Notes: generated by a model not told the origin, from the letters alone. A DNA stretch of 64,000 nt from Mucilaginibacter sp. JRF (GCF_015223065.1 NZ_JADFBY010000003.1:496001-560000); one strand, 5' to 3'. Numbered from the stretch's first letter, positions 17,052 through 24,829 are shown. Program-made: numbers and translations.

Positions 17052-17786
17052 ATGCACACAAGTAATTACTGGGTGGCTCATTTCAGGGCCAATGCCGGCC
17101 AGCACCGTATAAACTGGGATCAGCTGCCCATGATCAGCATTGAGGAGATTAACCGCATATTACCCTCGCTACAGGCCTGGCAGCTGGGCGAAACATCCGA
17201 AGGGAAAAATCTTATAGCCGCCGCTACCCGTTACTCGGCCAAAACTAAAGATCCTGCTTACCTGGAAGCTATAAAGCTTTTTATTAAAGAGGAGCAAAAG
17301 CATGGTAACAATCTTGGCCAGTATCTGGATACGCTCCACCTGCCGCGCATCAAACAAAACTGGGGCGATTCACTTTTTCGTTTTGTCCGCCACCTAAACA
17401 CCAGCATGGAGATGTGGACTTTAGCCGTGATCACCGTTGAAAGTACCGCGCAGATATTTTACCAGGCTTTAAAGAACGCCACCAATTGCCCCCTGCTAAA
17501 AGAGATATGTACCGATATACTGATAGACGAGGCATACCACATCACCTTCCAAACTGAGCGAATGGATATGATATTCAGCAACCGATCGGCATTTTCAAAG
17601 GCATGGCGGGCCATTGCCTACAAAATATTCTACTACGCCACCATCATGACGGTTTGGATGGCGCACCGCAAATTATTTATGGCGGGCGGCGTGGGCTTTA
17701 TGGCTTACTTCAAAAAAATGCGGTACAAGTACGCAAAAACAATTAAGAGTATAACCCATCCATCGGGGTTTGTACAATTCGCTTAA
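17052..17786 (+). CDS. Ferritin-like diiron-carboxylate protein
   Basis: 244 residues, mostly helical. Residues have the E/ExxH/E/ExxH spacing of a carboxylate-bridged diiron four-helix bundle: Glu47 or Glu50 on helix A, E81-Q-K-H84 on helix B, Glu130 on helix C, and E160-A-Y-H163 on helix D. A hydrophobic stretch near 190-210 (YKIFYYATIMTVWMAHRKLFM) may contact a membrane. Such proteins act as oxygenases, oxidases or peroxide-handling enzymes; which is not decided by sequence. Start ATG follows a 12-base purine/A-rich leader. It is followed after 22 bp by two small membrane proteins, so an operon is likely. Confidence 0.75.
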   Translation: MHTSNYWVAHFRANAGQHRINWDQLPMISIEEINRILPSLQAWQLGETSEGKNLIAAATRYSAKTKDPAYLEAIKLFIKEEQKHGNNLGQYLDTLHLPRIKQNWGDSLFRFVRHLNTSMEMWTLAVITVESTAQIFYQALKNATNCPLLKEICTDILIDEAYHITFQTERMDMIFSNRSAFSKAWRAIAYKIFYYATIMTVWMAHRKLFMAGGVGFMAYFKKMRYKYAKTIKSITHPSGFVQFA

Positions 17787-17808
17787 GTAAAACATTAAAA
17801 ATTACAAC

Positions 17809-18228
17809 ATGAACATTGCATTAAAATACACATTAAGGGTATGGCAAACGGCTGTATTTGTAGCCCCTGTTTTCATACTGATGCTTAGCATTGTGCCATC
17901 AGAGGGAGCATCTGACGCGTTTTTTATTTACCTGATAGGAATTGTAGCAGGCTTTATATGGTCAATCCCGAGCTTTTTGTTTTTAGCCATTTGTGCCTTT
18001 ATAGTATCCACATCACGAATCAGCATTACATCGGCCAAAGCCTGGCTAACAGTAGCCGGATTAGCATTATCATGGCTGCCGTTTTATATGCTTGACGGCG
18101 TAAGGTTTATTACTGATGATGATACATCTTCCTTGTATTTTATATCCATTTATGCTATTGTTATAGTTATATCCATATGGATGTTCCGGTTGGAAACACA
18201 AGCAAACCTGCACACAAGTACTAATTAA
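17809..18228 (+). CDS. Small four-segment membrane protein, paralogue 1
   Basis: 139 residues with about four membrane segments (near 12-30, 38-66, 76-96, 104-124) and almost no soluble part. It is a tandem paralogue of the next gene: shared pattern RxxxTxxFVxPVFI, IYLIGI, AKAWL and an LPxxM segment at the same spacing. No family is recognised. It lies 22 bp after the ferritin-like gene. Confidence 0.7.
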   Translation: MNIALKYTLRVWQTAVFVAPVFILMLSIVPSEGASDAFFIYLIGIVAGFIWSIPSFLFLAICAFIVSTSRISITSAKAWLTVAGLALSWLPFYMLDGVRFITDDDTSSLYFISIYAIVIVISIWMFRLETQANLHTSTN

Positions 18229-18260
18229 ATAAAATACCCAAATCCTGAAGTTAATAAATC

Positions 18261-18698
18261 ATGAATGCTTGTTCATATGTATTCCGGATAGGTGTAACCG
18301 TTGCATTTGTTATGCCTGTATTTATTTTTCTACTTGGCCTTGAGGGTTTTTTGGACATTTCTGAACTGTTTAACATCTATATAATAGGTATTTTGTGTGA
18401 ATGTGCTTGGTTAGTGCCAGCGTTATTTGTATTATGGATTTGCGCTTCAGTAGTTTCATTATTAAAACTAAGAGTGACTGTTGCTAAGGCATGGTTGTCA
18501 TTTGTTTTAATAGTGATTACTTATTTACCATTGTTTATGATCTTCGGAATCGAGTCTATTACAGAACCCGATTGGAGATCAAAGAGTTATATTGTTATAC
18601 ATACATTAATATTGATCGCATTGGTTTGGTTATATTATTTAAGAATAGACCCTCGGCCCGGAATAAATGAAGCCGACGGCGAAGTATCGCCATTTTAA
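18261..18698 (+). CDS. Small four-segment membrane protein, paralogue 2
   Basis: 145 residues, paralogous to the preceding gene over its whole length (FVMPVFIFLL, IYIIGIL, VAKAWLSF, YLPLFM), with a soluble C-terminal tail (DPRPGINEADGE). It is clearly more A+T rich than paralogue 1 and the surrounding genes, which fits relaxed selection or a separate acquisition. Function unknown. Confidence 0.7.
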   Translation: MNACSYVFRIGVTVAFVMPVFIFLLGLEGFLDISELFNIYIIGILCECAWLVPALFVLWICASVVSLLKLRVTVAKAWLSFVLIVITYLPLFMIFGIESITEPDWRSKSYIVIHTLILIALVWLYYLRIDPRPGINEADGEVSPF

Positions 18699-18708
18699 AT
18701 AATTGGCT

Positions 18709-18716
18709 TAACTTTG
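18709..18716 (+). promoter_or_regulatory. -7 box for rlmD
   Basis: TAACTTTG, exact match; the ATG lies 8 bases after its first following base, predicting a leader of only a few bases. Confidence 0.5.
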
Positions 18717-18723
18717 CAGCCTG

Positions 18724-20148
18724 ATGAGCAGAGGTGCAAAAAAAAGTAAGTTCTTCGAGAACGTAGCTATAATTGATATTGCCGAGGAAGGCAAGGGCGT
18801 AGGCAAGGCCGATGATTTTGTGTTGTTTGTTGATAAGGCCATCCCCGGTGATGTGGCCGATGTAACAGTTTTTAAAAGCAAAAAGAATTTTGGCGAAGGC
18901 CGGATAACCGAACTAAAAAAATCGTCGGAACACCGTGTTAAGGCTTTTTGCGAGCATTTTGGCACCTGCGGCGGCTGCAAATGGCAACACATGACGTATG
19001 ATGCCCAGCTTACCTTCAAGCAAAAATCAGTGTCTGACGCTATTAGCCGTTTGGCTAAGTTAGATGCCAGCGATATTATGCCTATCGTAGCCTCACCGGC
19101 CGATAAGTATTATCGTAATAAACTGGAGTTCACCTTCTCGAACAAGCGCTGGCTGTACGATGGCGAGAACCGCGACGACCAGCAACTGGATATGAACGCG
19201 CTGGGTTTCCACATCCCGGGCAGGTTTGATAAGATATTAGATGTTGAGCACTGCTACCTGCAAGCCGAGCCATCAAACTCGCTGCGTAACCGCATTCGCG
19301 ATTTTGTGAAACAGCACGGCTACTCGTTTTACGATCTGAAACAGCATACCGGCGCTTTGCGTAACCTTATCATCCGCACCTCATCAACCGGCGAGGTAAT
19401 GGTGGTGATGGTGTTCGCCTACGCTACCGATGATGAAGTGCAAAAACTGATGGGCTTTATCGAGGCTGAGTTCCCACAGATCACATCGCTGTTGTACATC
19501 ATCAACCATAAAAAAAACGATACCATTTTTGACCAGGAGGTAGTAGCCTTTAAAGGCCCTGAATATATTTACGAGGAGATGCCATCGCCAAACGGGGTGA
19601 TCAAATTCCGTATCGGGCCAAAATCATTTTACCAAACCAACTCGGTACAGGCATTAAAGCTGTACGAAATAACTCGCGATTTTGCCGGATTTAAGGGCGA
19701 TGAGCTGGTGTATGATCTTTATACCGGCGCGGGCACCATTGCCAACTTTGTGGCAGGCCACGTGCGCGAGGTAGTGGGCGTTGAATACGTGCCATCGGCT
19801 ATTGAGGATGCCAAGATCAACTCGCAGATAAACAACATCAGCAACACCAAATTTTACGCCGGCGATATGAAGGATGTGCTCTCGGCCGAATTTGTAGCCG
19901 AGCATGGCAAACCCGAAGTTATCATCACCGATCCGCCACGCGCGGGTATGCACCCTGATGTGGTGGCCCGATTGATGGAGATTGAAGCCCCCAAAATTGT
20001 TTACGTAAGCTGCAACGCCGCCACCCAGGCCCGCGACCTGGTAGTGCTTAAAGAAAAATACGACCTGGTTAAAATTCAACCGGTTGATATGTTCCCGCAT
20101 ACCCAACACGTGGAGAATGTGGTGCTGTTGAGGTTGAGAGATCAGTAG
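18724..20148 (+). CDS. rlmD: 23S rRNA (uracil-C5)-methyltransferase, RlmD/RumA family
   Basis: 474 residues. A TRAM RNA-binding domain (about 10-65) is followed by iron-sulfur ligands C76, C82 and C85 in CEHFGTCGGC, with the fourth probably in VEHCYLQ near 178. The methyltransferase part has DLYTGAGTIANF (SAM motif I), DPPRAGMHPD, the catalytic nucleophile Cys430 in YVSCNAATQARDL and general base Glu464 in HVENV. RlmD makes m5U1939, RlmC m5U747; with one copy here, specificity is inferred. Start fixed by the -7 box just upstream. Confidence 0.93.
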   Translation: MSRGAKKSKFFENVAIIDIAEEGKGVGKADDFVLFVDKAIPGDVADVTVFKSKKNFGEGRITELKKSSEHRVKAFCEHFGTCGGCKWQHMTYDAQLTFKQKSVSDAISRLAKLDASDIMPIVASPADKYYRNKLEFTFSNKRWLYDGENRDDQQLDMNALGFHIPGRFDKILDVEHCYLQAEPSNSLRNRIRDFVKQHGYSFYDLKQHTGALRNLIIRTSSTGEVMVVMVFAYATDDEVQKLMGFIEAEFPQITSLLYIINHKKNDTIFDQEVVAFKGPEYIYEEMPSPNGVIKFRIGPKSFYQTNSVQALKLYEITRDFAGFKGDELVYDLYTGAGTIANFVAGHVREVVGVEYVPSAIEDAKINSQINNISNTKFYAGDMKDVLSAEFVAEHGKPEVIITDPPRAGMHPDVVARLMEIEAPKIVYVSCNAATQARDLVVLKEKYDLVKIQPVDMFPHTQHVENVVLLRLRDQ

Positions 20149-20149
20149 T

Positions 20150-20249
20150 TAGTGATTGGTGGTTGGTGGTTAGTGATTAGAGAACAGAGGTTAGTGATCA
20201 GTAATTAGAAGTCAAACCTTAGAATTTAGATTTTAGAACTTAGAATTTC
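20150..20249. repeat. Degenerate short tandem repeats
   Basis: First part is built of TTAGTGATT/GGTGGTTGG-like units, the second of TTAGAATTTAGATTTTAGAAC-like units (about 8-10 bp each). They fill the gap between rlmD and the next gene. Such decaying strings are common between Bacteroidota genes. Confidence 0.6.
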
Positions 20250-20256
20250 ACAATAT

Positions 20257-20649
20257 ATGAACCCCGAAGATCTGTTGAACGAGGACGGCGATGATAAAAA
20301 GAAACAGAGTCCGCTGGTAAGCCTTGAGGTTGATCTTAAATTCTTCAGCGAATCCATACGCGAAGTAGCTGTTGAAATTATGGTTGAGGGCCTGTCGGCC
20401 TACCCCATATTTATAGCCCACCAGCACGATGTAAAACTGGGCGAGGTGATACTTGACCGTAATGAGCTTAACTCCGAGTGGAGTGTACATGCCTCAACCC
20501 TTGAAGAGTTTATTGAAAAGGGCGTTATTAAAAAGGAATTGAAGCAACGCTTTATTGATAGCTTTAAAAACCCGCACGATTTTATGTGTGTTTTTGCCAT
20601 AGTGCCCGAGGGTGCCAATTTTATATTCTTTCCGTATAGTAAGGAGTAA
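20257..20649 (+). CDS. Conserved-looking cytoplasmic protein of unknown function
   Basis: 130 residues with an acidic N-terminus (NPEDLLNEDGDDKKK), then an alpha/beta body (VSLEVDLKFFSESIREVAVEIMVEGLSAYPIF in part). No signal peptide, membrane segment or motif I recognise. It lies 46 bp before the phosphoribosyltransferase on the same strand and may be co-transcribed with it. Function unknown. Confidence 0.75.
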   Translation: MNPEDLLNEDGDDKKKQSPLVSLEVDLKFFSESIREVAVEIMVEGLSAYPIFIAHQHDVKLGEVILDRNELNSEWSVHASTLEEFIEKGVIKKELKQRFIDSFKNPHDFMCVFAIVPEGANFIFFPYSKE

Positions 20650-20695
20650 AGCTTATATATTAGCCTCATAAATCAACAAAAATAAAGCTGCCGCC

Positions 20696-21205
20696 ATGAC
20701 CGAGAAAAAATTGCTGATATTAAACAGCCAGCAAATACAGCAAAAGATAGATAGAATTGCCTACCAGATACTGGAAGATAATTTTGACGAGCAAGAGATC
20801 ATGATTGCGGGCATACTGCCGCGCGGCAATATTATAGCCCAGCGCATAAAAGCTATACTGGATGAAAAGGCTCCCTTTAAAAGCCGCCTGCTTACCATTA
20901 ATATTGATAAGGAAAGCAGCTCACTTAAAGCCACTACTGATTTTGACGTTGAGGAATGCCGCGATAAGGTAATTATTTTAGTTGATGACGTACTTAACAG
21001 CGGTAAAACACTGGCTTACGGCCTTGGGGTATTTTTAAATGTGCCTTTAAAGAAAATACGCAGTGTAATTTTAATTGATCGTAACCATAAAAGCTTCCCT
21101 GTAATTACAGATTTTTCGGGAATAGCGCTATCAACCGTAATAAAAGACCATGTTGATGTACGCCTGAACGAGCCTGATGAAGCCGATGCTGTGTATTTAG
21201 TATGA
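20696..21205 (+). CDS. Phosphoribosyltransferase family protein (PyrR-like)
   Basis: 169 residues. The PRPP-binding motif VIILVDDVLNSGKT lies at 92-105, preceded by the PPi loop region IAGILPRGNIIAQRI (38-52), in type I phosphoribosyltransferase order. The length and the motif resemble PyrR and hypoxanthine/xanthine enzymes, but the flexible hood region does not let me name the base. PyrR-type proteins couple uracil phosphoribosyltransferase activity to pyrimidine control; no pyr gene is adjacent, so I leave the function open. Confidence 0.85.
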   Translation: MTEKKLLILNSQQIQQKIDRIAYQILEDNFDEQEIMIAGILPRGNIIAQRIKAILDEKAPFKSRLLTINIDKESSSLKATTDFDVEECRDKVIILVDDVLNSGKTLAYGLGVFLNVPLKKIRSVILIDRNHKSFPVITDFSGIALSTVIKDHVDVRLNEPDEADAVYLV

Positions 21206-21225
21206 TATGCTGTGCCAAATTTCCC

Positions 21226-21249
21226 ACTTGGGGAATTTGCTCTACGTTT
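21226..21249 (+). terminator. Weak hairpin after the phosphoribosyltransferase gene
   Basis: CAAATTTCCC (21226-21235) can pair with GGGAATTTG (21241-21249) with one bulge. A T run comes only 7 bases later (TACGTTTTTT), so termination is uncertain. Confidence 0.4.
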
Positions 21250-21306
21250 TTTGTGGCGAAAATTACACGTTAAAACATTATTCCACGCAACACTTAGTTA
21301 ATTATA

Positions 21307-21325
21307 GGTTGAAATAAGTTCAACC
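21307..21325. promoter_or_regulatory. Inverted repeat just upstream of the sigma54-like promoter
   Basis: GGTTGAA (21307-21313), 5-base spacer, TTCAACC (21319-21325), perfect arms. It ends 6 bases before the -24 element and could bind a regulator. Confidence 0.4.
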
Positions 21326-21331
21326 ACGGCC

Positions 21332-21348
21332 TTGGCACTACTTTTGGA
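21332..21348 (+). promoter_or_regulatory. Sigma54-like promoter (-24 TTGGCAC / -12 TTGGA)
   Basis: TTGGCAC at 21332-21338 and TTGGA at 21344-21348 match the sigma54 consensus TTGGCACR-N4-TTGCW with correct spacing (10 bases between the GG and the -12 dinucleotide); the -12 C is a G. The same bases also contain TACTTTTG (21339-21346), an exact housekeeping -7 box, so either sigma could act. No protein gene lies downstream on this strand. Confidence 0.55.
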
Positions 21349-21358
21349 TATGTATTAA

Positions 21359-21436
21359 TACCCTTCTCAGAGGGTTTGTTTTTCATAGGTAGATGTAAGG
21401 CCGAAATACTGCGAGAGTGTTATCGGCCTTTTTTAT
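21359..21436 (+). ncRNA. Candidate small RNA, about 75-80 nt
   Basis: The predicted start is 11-12 bases after the -12 element. The RNA would open with a small hairpin (ACCCT 21360-21364 with AGGGT 21371-21375), have a U-rich single-stranded middle (TTTGTTTTTCATAGG region), and end in a GC-rich terminator (21397-21436). There is no open reading frame of note and the next gene is on the other strand. Existence as a transcript is inference; no known RNA family is recognised. Confidence 0.5.
21397..21436 (+). terminator. Rho-independent terminator of the candidate small RNA
   Basis: AAGGCCGA (21397-21404) pairs with TCGGCCTT (21423-21430), perfect, followed by TTTTTT. It could also work in reverse for the thioredoxin gene, which ends 12 bp away. 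Confidence 0.7.
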
Positions 21437-21448
21437 TATACCTAAGTT

Positions 21449-21901
21449 TTATCGGGCTGCTAAAGCCTGCTTACCAAAGCGCAGCAGATCATCGGCCTGA
21501 ACAAAACCGACAGTATGCGATACCCTTTTACCTTTTGAGTTAAAGATGATGAGTGTTGGATAACCTTCAAGCGCCCATTGCGAGGCAAGCTCCGGACCCT
21601 GGCCCTTTTCCATATCCATAGCCACGTTAATAAAGTTCTTGTTATAAAAATCGGCCACATCCTTGTTTTTAAAGGTAGTGCGCTTTAGCATTTTGCACGG
21701 GCCGCACCATACGGCATAGGCATCCACAAAAATGTATTTATTCTCCTTTACGGCCTTTTTGAGGGCCTCGTTCCACGAGTTTTCCATAAAGCTGATGCCG
21801 GCACCATCGTCGGCAGCTTTTTTATTTTGCGCGGTGGCGGTAAAGCCAAACACGCACAGCATCAGTGCAATTAGTATGTTATATCTTAAGGTAGCGATCA
21901 T
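21449..21901 (-). CDS. Secreted thioredoxin-family protein
   Basis: 150 residues from the ATG at 21901. This start gives a normal signal peptide (IATLRYNILIALMLCVFGFTATAQ) and lies 5 bases after an exact -7 box; an in-frame ATG at 21934 would sit upstream of that box. The redox site is WCGPC (Cys66/Cys69) in VDAYAVWCGPCKMLKR, and the cis-proline is in GYPTLIIF. Periplasmic thioredoxin-like proteins of this class reduce or exchange disulfides on envelope proteins. The promoter is overlapped by a 12-bp inverted repeat, so it is probably regulated. Confidence 0.9.
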   Translation of the reverse strand: MIATLRYNILIALMLCVFGFTATAQNKKAADDGAGISFMENSWNEALKKAVKENKYIFVDAYAVWCGPCKMLKRTTFKNKDVADFYNKNFINVAMDMEKGQGPELASQWALEGYPTLIIFNSKGKRVSHTVGFVQADDLLRFGKQALAAR

Positions 21902-21906
21902 GGTAT

Positions 21907-21914
21907 CAAAAGTA
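21907..21914 (-). promoter_or_regulatory. -7 box for the thioredoxin gene
   Basis: Minus strand reads TACTTTTG, exact; 5 bases to the ATG at 21901, so a leaderless transcript is predicted. Confidence 0.5.
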
Positions 21915-21944
21915 AGGACAATTACTTTACGCAATTGTCCTTAC
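21912..21944. promoter_or_regulatory. Perfect 12-bp inverted repeat over the thioredoxin promoter
   Basis: GTAAGGACAATT (21912-21923) and AATTGTCCTTAC (21933-21944), 9-bp spacer. One arm overlaps the -7 box, as expected of an operator for a dimeric repressor. Confidence 0.55.
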
Positions 21945-21977
21945 CATCTAATTTTAAGATAACGATTTTGTTATAAA

Positions 21978-23699
21978 TCAACCACGACCAGGGCGGCTGC
22001 CTCTGCTGCTACGTTGCTGATCGCTTTGTTGCTGGCGCTGCTGCTCCTGTTGTTGGCGTTGCTGATCGCGCTGCTGGCGTTGTTGTTCCTGCTGTTGCTG
22101 GCGCGCTTGCTCCTGCTGTTGCCTTTGTTGCTCACGAGCCTGCTCTTGTTGCTGGCGTTGCTGTTCACGTTGTTGATCGGCTTGCTGACGGCGCTGTTCT
22201 TCCTGCTGCTGGCGAGCCTGGTCGCGTTGCTGGCGTTGTTGCTCTTGTTGTTGAGCACGTTGCTGTTCCTGCTGTTGGCGCTGCTGCTCCTGTTGTTGAG
22301 CACGAGCCTGATCCTGCTGCTGACGTTGCTGCTCTTGCTGTTGCTGGCGGGCCTGGTCACGTTGCTGACGAACCTGTTCAGTTTGCTGGCGACGCTGCTC
22401 GGCCTGTTGCTGGCTTTGCTGATCGCGCTGCTGGCGTTGTTGCTCAGCCTGCTGGCTGCGTACACGCTCACGTTGCTCGGTAGCCTGTTGGCGCTGATCG
22501 GGCTGTTGCTGTTGCTGCTGCACGCGTTGCTGGCGGCGTTGCTCGGCCTGCTGTTCACGCTGTTGGCTGCTACGGTCATTGTTGTTGTTCTGTGTAGCCT
22601 CATCGCGCTGTTGCGGGCGTTGTATGCGGCGGCTATCGTCATTGCCATCGTTACGTGTACCCAATTGTTGATCGCTACGGTTAACACCGCTGCGGGTAGG
22701 CGCTGCATTATTGTTGTTATTTCTGGTGTTACTGTTATCATTTGTACGATTGCGCAGCTGTTCATTACGGCGAGCGGCACGGCTTTCGGGTCTGTTCTCG
22801 TTAACCCTAACCACTTTGTTGTCGGGATTTTCGGCACGTACAGCCCTGGCCAATCTGTCGGCATTACCACGGTTCACGCCTGATGTTCTGTCGGCAATAC
22901 GTTGGTTGGGGTTTTCGCGCTGATAAGCGGCACCATCAATTACCCTTGCCGGTTTTGAATTATCAGCCCTGCGGATACTCGGGCGGTAAATGCTCACGCT
23001 ATTATCATTAACCCTGCTGCGGTTAGGGGTGCGTACATTATTAATATTGTACACCCTTACCGGCCTGCCGATAGCGCGCTCAACCTCGTTAACCCTCGGG
23101 CCACTGTAATACCTACGGTTGTTATATACATAGGTATTGTTAATGTATGTAGTATGGTTAATAATAGTTACACGGCGGTTATAAGGCACGTAGTAGTTAT
23201 ATATGTTAGGACTGGTAATATAAGCCGAAGGCGCGCACACCCAATAATTGTCGGGTATATTATAGTTACCGAATGACATGCTGATGTTTATGCCGGGCGA
23301 TAACGGTGCCCAACCATAATAACCACCACCCTGGCGCCAGGCCACCCAGGCAGGTGCCCATTCGTAACCGGGTATCCATACCCAGCCGTAGTAGTTATCA
23401 AAACGCCAGCGACCGTAATGGAACGGCGCCCAACCCCATTCGTAGTCTGACACCCAGGTGTTGCCATACGAGGTCATGGCCCAGTAACCGCGGGTTGCAT
23501 AAGGCTGAAAGCCCTCCTCAACATCGGGCACCCATACGTTGCCATAATCAGGGTCGTACACCCAGGTACCGTAAGGATCAAGTCCGTCGTAAAACTCCTG
23601 GTCGGTAACGTAACCCTGAGCGTAGCTTTTATTTGGAGAGGCCAGTGCTAAAAACAGCATCACGATACCCAGGCCCCATATTTTGTTAACGATCTTCAT
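21978..23699 (-). CDS. Secreted DUF6600-like W/Y-rich protein with long Q/R/E repeat tail
   Basis: 573 residues. Signal peptide about 1-27 (ending SYAQ). Residues ~40-135 repeat W/Y/G/P-rich units such as PYGTWVYDPDYGNVWVP, GWAPFHYGRW and GWVWIPGYEWAPAWVAWR, the pattern of DUF6600-type proteins. Next is an Asn/Arg-rich linker (about 170-375), then about 180 residues (378-560) made almost only of Gln, Arg, Glu and some Ala/Asp, for instance QQQEQQRQQRDQAR-like units, ending SSRGSRPGRG. The tail should be charged, helical or coiled and highly extended. No enzyme motif. Family members are often near FecR/sigma-factor genes, absent here. Function unknown; a cell-surface or periplasmic role is inferred. 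Confidence 0.85.
   Translation of the reverse strand: MKIVNKIWGLGIVMLFLALASPNKSYAQGYVTDQEFYDGLDPYGTWVYDPDYGNVWVPDVEEGFQPYATRGYWAMTSYGNTWVSDYEWGWAPFHYGRWRFDNYYGWVWIPGYEWAPAWVAWRQGGGYYGWAPLSPGINISMSFGNYNIPDNYWVCAPSAYITSPNIYNYYVPYNRRVTIINHTTYINNTYVYNNRRYYSGPRVNEVERAIGRPVRVYNINNVRTPNRSRVNDNSVSIYRPSIRRADNSKPARVIDGAAYQRENPNQRIADRTSGVNRGNADRLARAVRAENPDNKVVRVNENRPESRAARRNEQLRNRTNDNSNTRNNNNNAAPTRSGVNRSDQQLGTRNDGNDDSRRIQRPQQRDEATQNNNNDRSSQQREQQAEQRRQQRVQQQQQQPDQRQQATEQRERVRSQQAEQQRQQRDQQSQQQAEQRRQQTEQVRQQRDQARQQQQEQQRQQQDQARAQQQEQQRQQQEQQRAQQQEQQRQQRDQARQQQEEQRRQQADQQREQQRQQQEQAREQQRQQQEQARQQQQEQQRQQRDQQRQQQEQQRQQQSDQQRSSRGSRPGRG
22020..22568 (-). repeat. Low-complexity coding repeat (Q/R/E tail)
   Basis: About 550 bp of imperfect 3-bp-periodic repeats built of CAG/CAA, CGC/CGT and GAG/GAA codons on the minus strand. 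Its period and codon mixture suggest slippage expansion followed by synonymous drift. It also creates a leucine-rich open frame on the plus strand that is not a gene. Confidence 0.85.
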
Positions 23700-23818
23700 A
23701 ACTTTATAACTTATAATTGGCTAACCGCCTTTGTACTGTTATTGACAAGGCAAACCACAAAACGTTTAAATGGTTACAACTAATTATAAACATGCCGCTG
23801 TTTTAAGCGGCCTAAGTG

Positions 23819-23826
23819 TAATTTTG
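23819..23826 (+). promoter_or_regulatory. -7 box for the 2OG oxygenase gene
   Basis: TAATTTTG, exact match to TAnnTTTG; leader about 36 bases. A small hairpin GCCGC...GCGGC lies just upstream (23794-23811). Confidence 0.45.
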
Positions 23827-23866
23827 TAAATTAGCACATCATCCAATAATAAAACTATCTGCAACC

Positions 23867-24829
23867 ATGAGTACAGTGAATATACCAAGGCTTGACCTCA
23901 ACAATTACCTGAACGGCACCGCCGAACAACGCAAACAATTTTCGGACGATATTGGCCGCGCCTTTAACGAAACCGGCTTTGTTACCATAACCAACCACGG
24001 CCTTAGCAAACAGCTTATTGAGCAACTGTACACCCAGGTTAAGGCGCTATTTGCCGAGCCCGATGCGGTAAAGGCCAAATATGAAATACCCGGTCTTGCA
24101 GGCCAGCGTGGCTATACCGGCAAGGAAAAGGAAACCGCTAAAGGCTTTACCAAGCCCGACCTTAAGGAGTTTTGGCAAATAGGCCAAACCGTTGAGGATA
24201 ATGACCCGGTAAAAGATATTTATCCCGACAATGTACAGGTAGATGAACTGCCCGAGTTTAACGCCGTAACCCTGGAGATATACAAAAAGCTCGAAGCTAT
24301 TGGCAAGCAACTGTTGCGCGCTATATCGGTATACCTTAACCTGCCGGAGGATTATTTTGATGGTAAGGTGCATAACGGCAACAGCATATTGCGCACGCTG
24401 CACTATTTCCCGATAGCAGACCTGGATGCTATACCTGATGATGCCGTACGTGCCGGTGCGCATGAGGATATTAACCTGATCACCCTGCTGATAGGCGCCA
24501 GTGCCGATGGACTGGAAGTACTTACCCGCGAGGGCAGCTGGTACCCGGTAAAGGCGCATGGCGAGGATCTGGTAGTTAACGTTGGCGATATGCTGCAAAG
24601 GCTTACCAACAACAAACTAAAATCAACCACGCACAGGGTAGTTAACCCGCCGCGCGAGCTGATGAAAACCTCACGCTTTTCGGTACCATTCTTTTTGCAT
24701 CCGAAATCAGATATGGATCTGACCAGCCTTGAATCGTGCATTGATGTTGAGCACCCAAAGTTGTATACTGATATTACCGCGGGAGAGTATCTGGATGAAA
24801 GGTTGAGAGAGATAGGGTTGAAGAAGTAA
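23867..24829 (+). CDS. 2-oxoglutarate/Fe(II)-dependent oxygenase, isopenicillin N synthase-like
   Basis: 320 residues. An N-terminal DIOX_N region (IPRLDLNNYL...TGFVTITNHGL) is followed by the double-stranded beta-helix. Iron ligands are His199 and Asp201 (AHEDINLITLL) and His256 (TTHRVVN), with the 2-oxoglutarate-binding R270-x-S272 in SRFSVPFF; all are present. Family members hydroxylate, desaturate or cyclise small molecules; ethylene-forming and clavaminate-type enzymes belong here. No biosynthetic neighbours point to a substrate. It is a single-gene unit. Confidence 0.9.
   Translation: MSTVNIPRLDLNNYLNGTAEQRKQFSDDIGRAFNETGFVTITNHGLSKQLIEQLYTQVKALFAEPDAVKAKYEIPGLAGQRGYTGKEKETAKGFTKPDLKEFWQIGQTVEDNDPVKDIYPDNVQVDELPEFNAVTLEIYKKLEAIGKQLLRAISVYLNLPEDYFDGKVHNGNSILRTLHYFPIADLDAIPDDAVRAGAHEDINLITLLIGASADGLEVLTREGSWYPVKAHGEDLVVNVGDMLQRLTNNKLKSTTHRVVNPPRELMKTSRFSVPFFLHPKSDMDLTSLESCIDVEHPKLYTDITAGEYLDERLREIGLKK

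Noticed and set aside
21971..22870. 299-codon minus-strand frame rich in Ser/Asn/Ala
   Set aside because: It is the shifted frame of the same repeat. The frame with signal peptide and DUF6600-like domain (21978-23699) is the real gene.
22014..22883. 289-codon open frame on the plus strand rich in leucine
   Set aside because: It is the reverse complement of the Q/R/E repeat of the secreted protein on the minus strand; CAG/CAA repeats read backwards give CTG/TTG leucine codons. No sensible protein features or start context.
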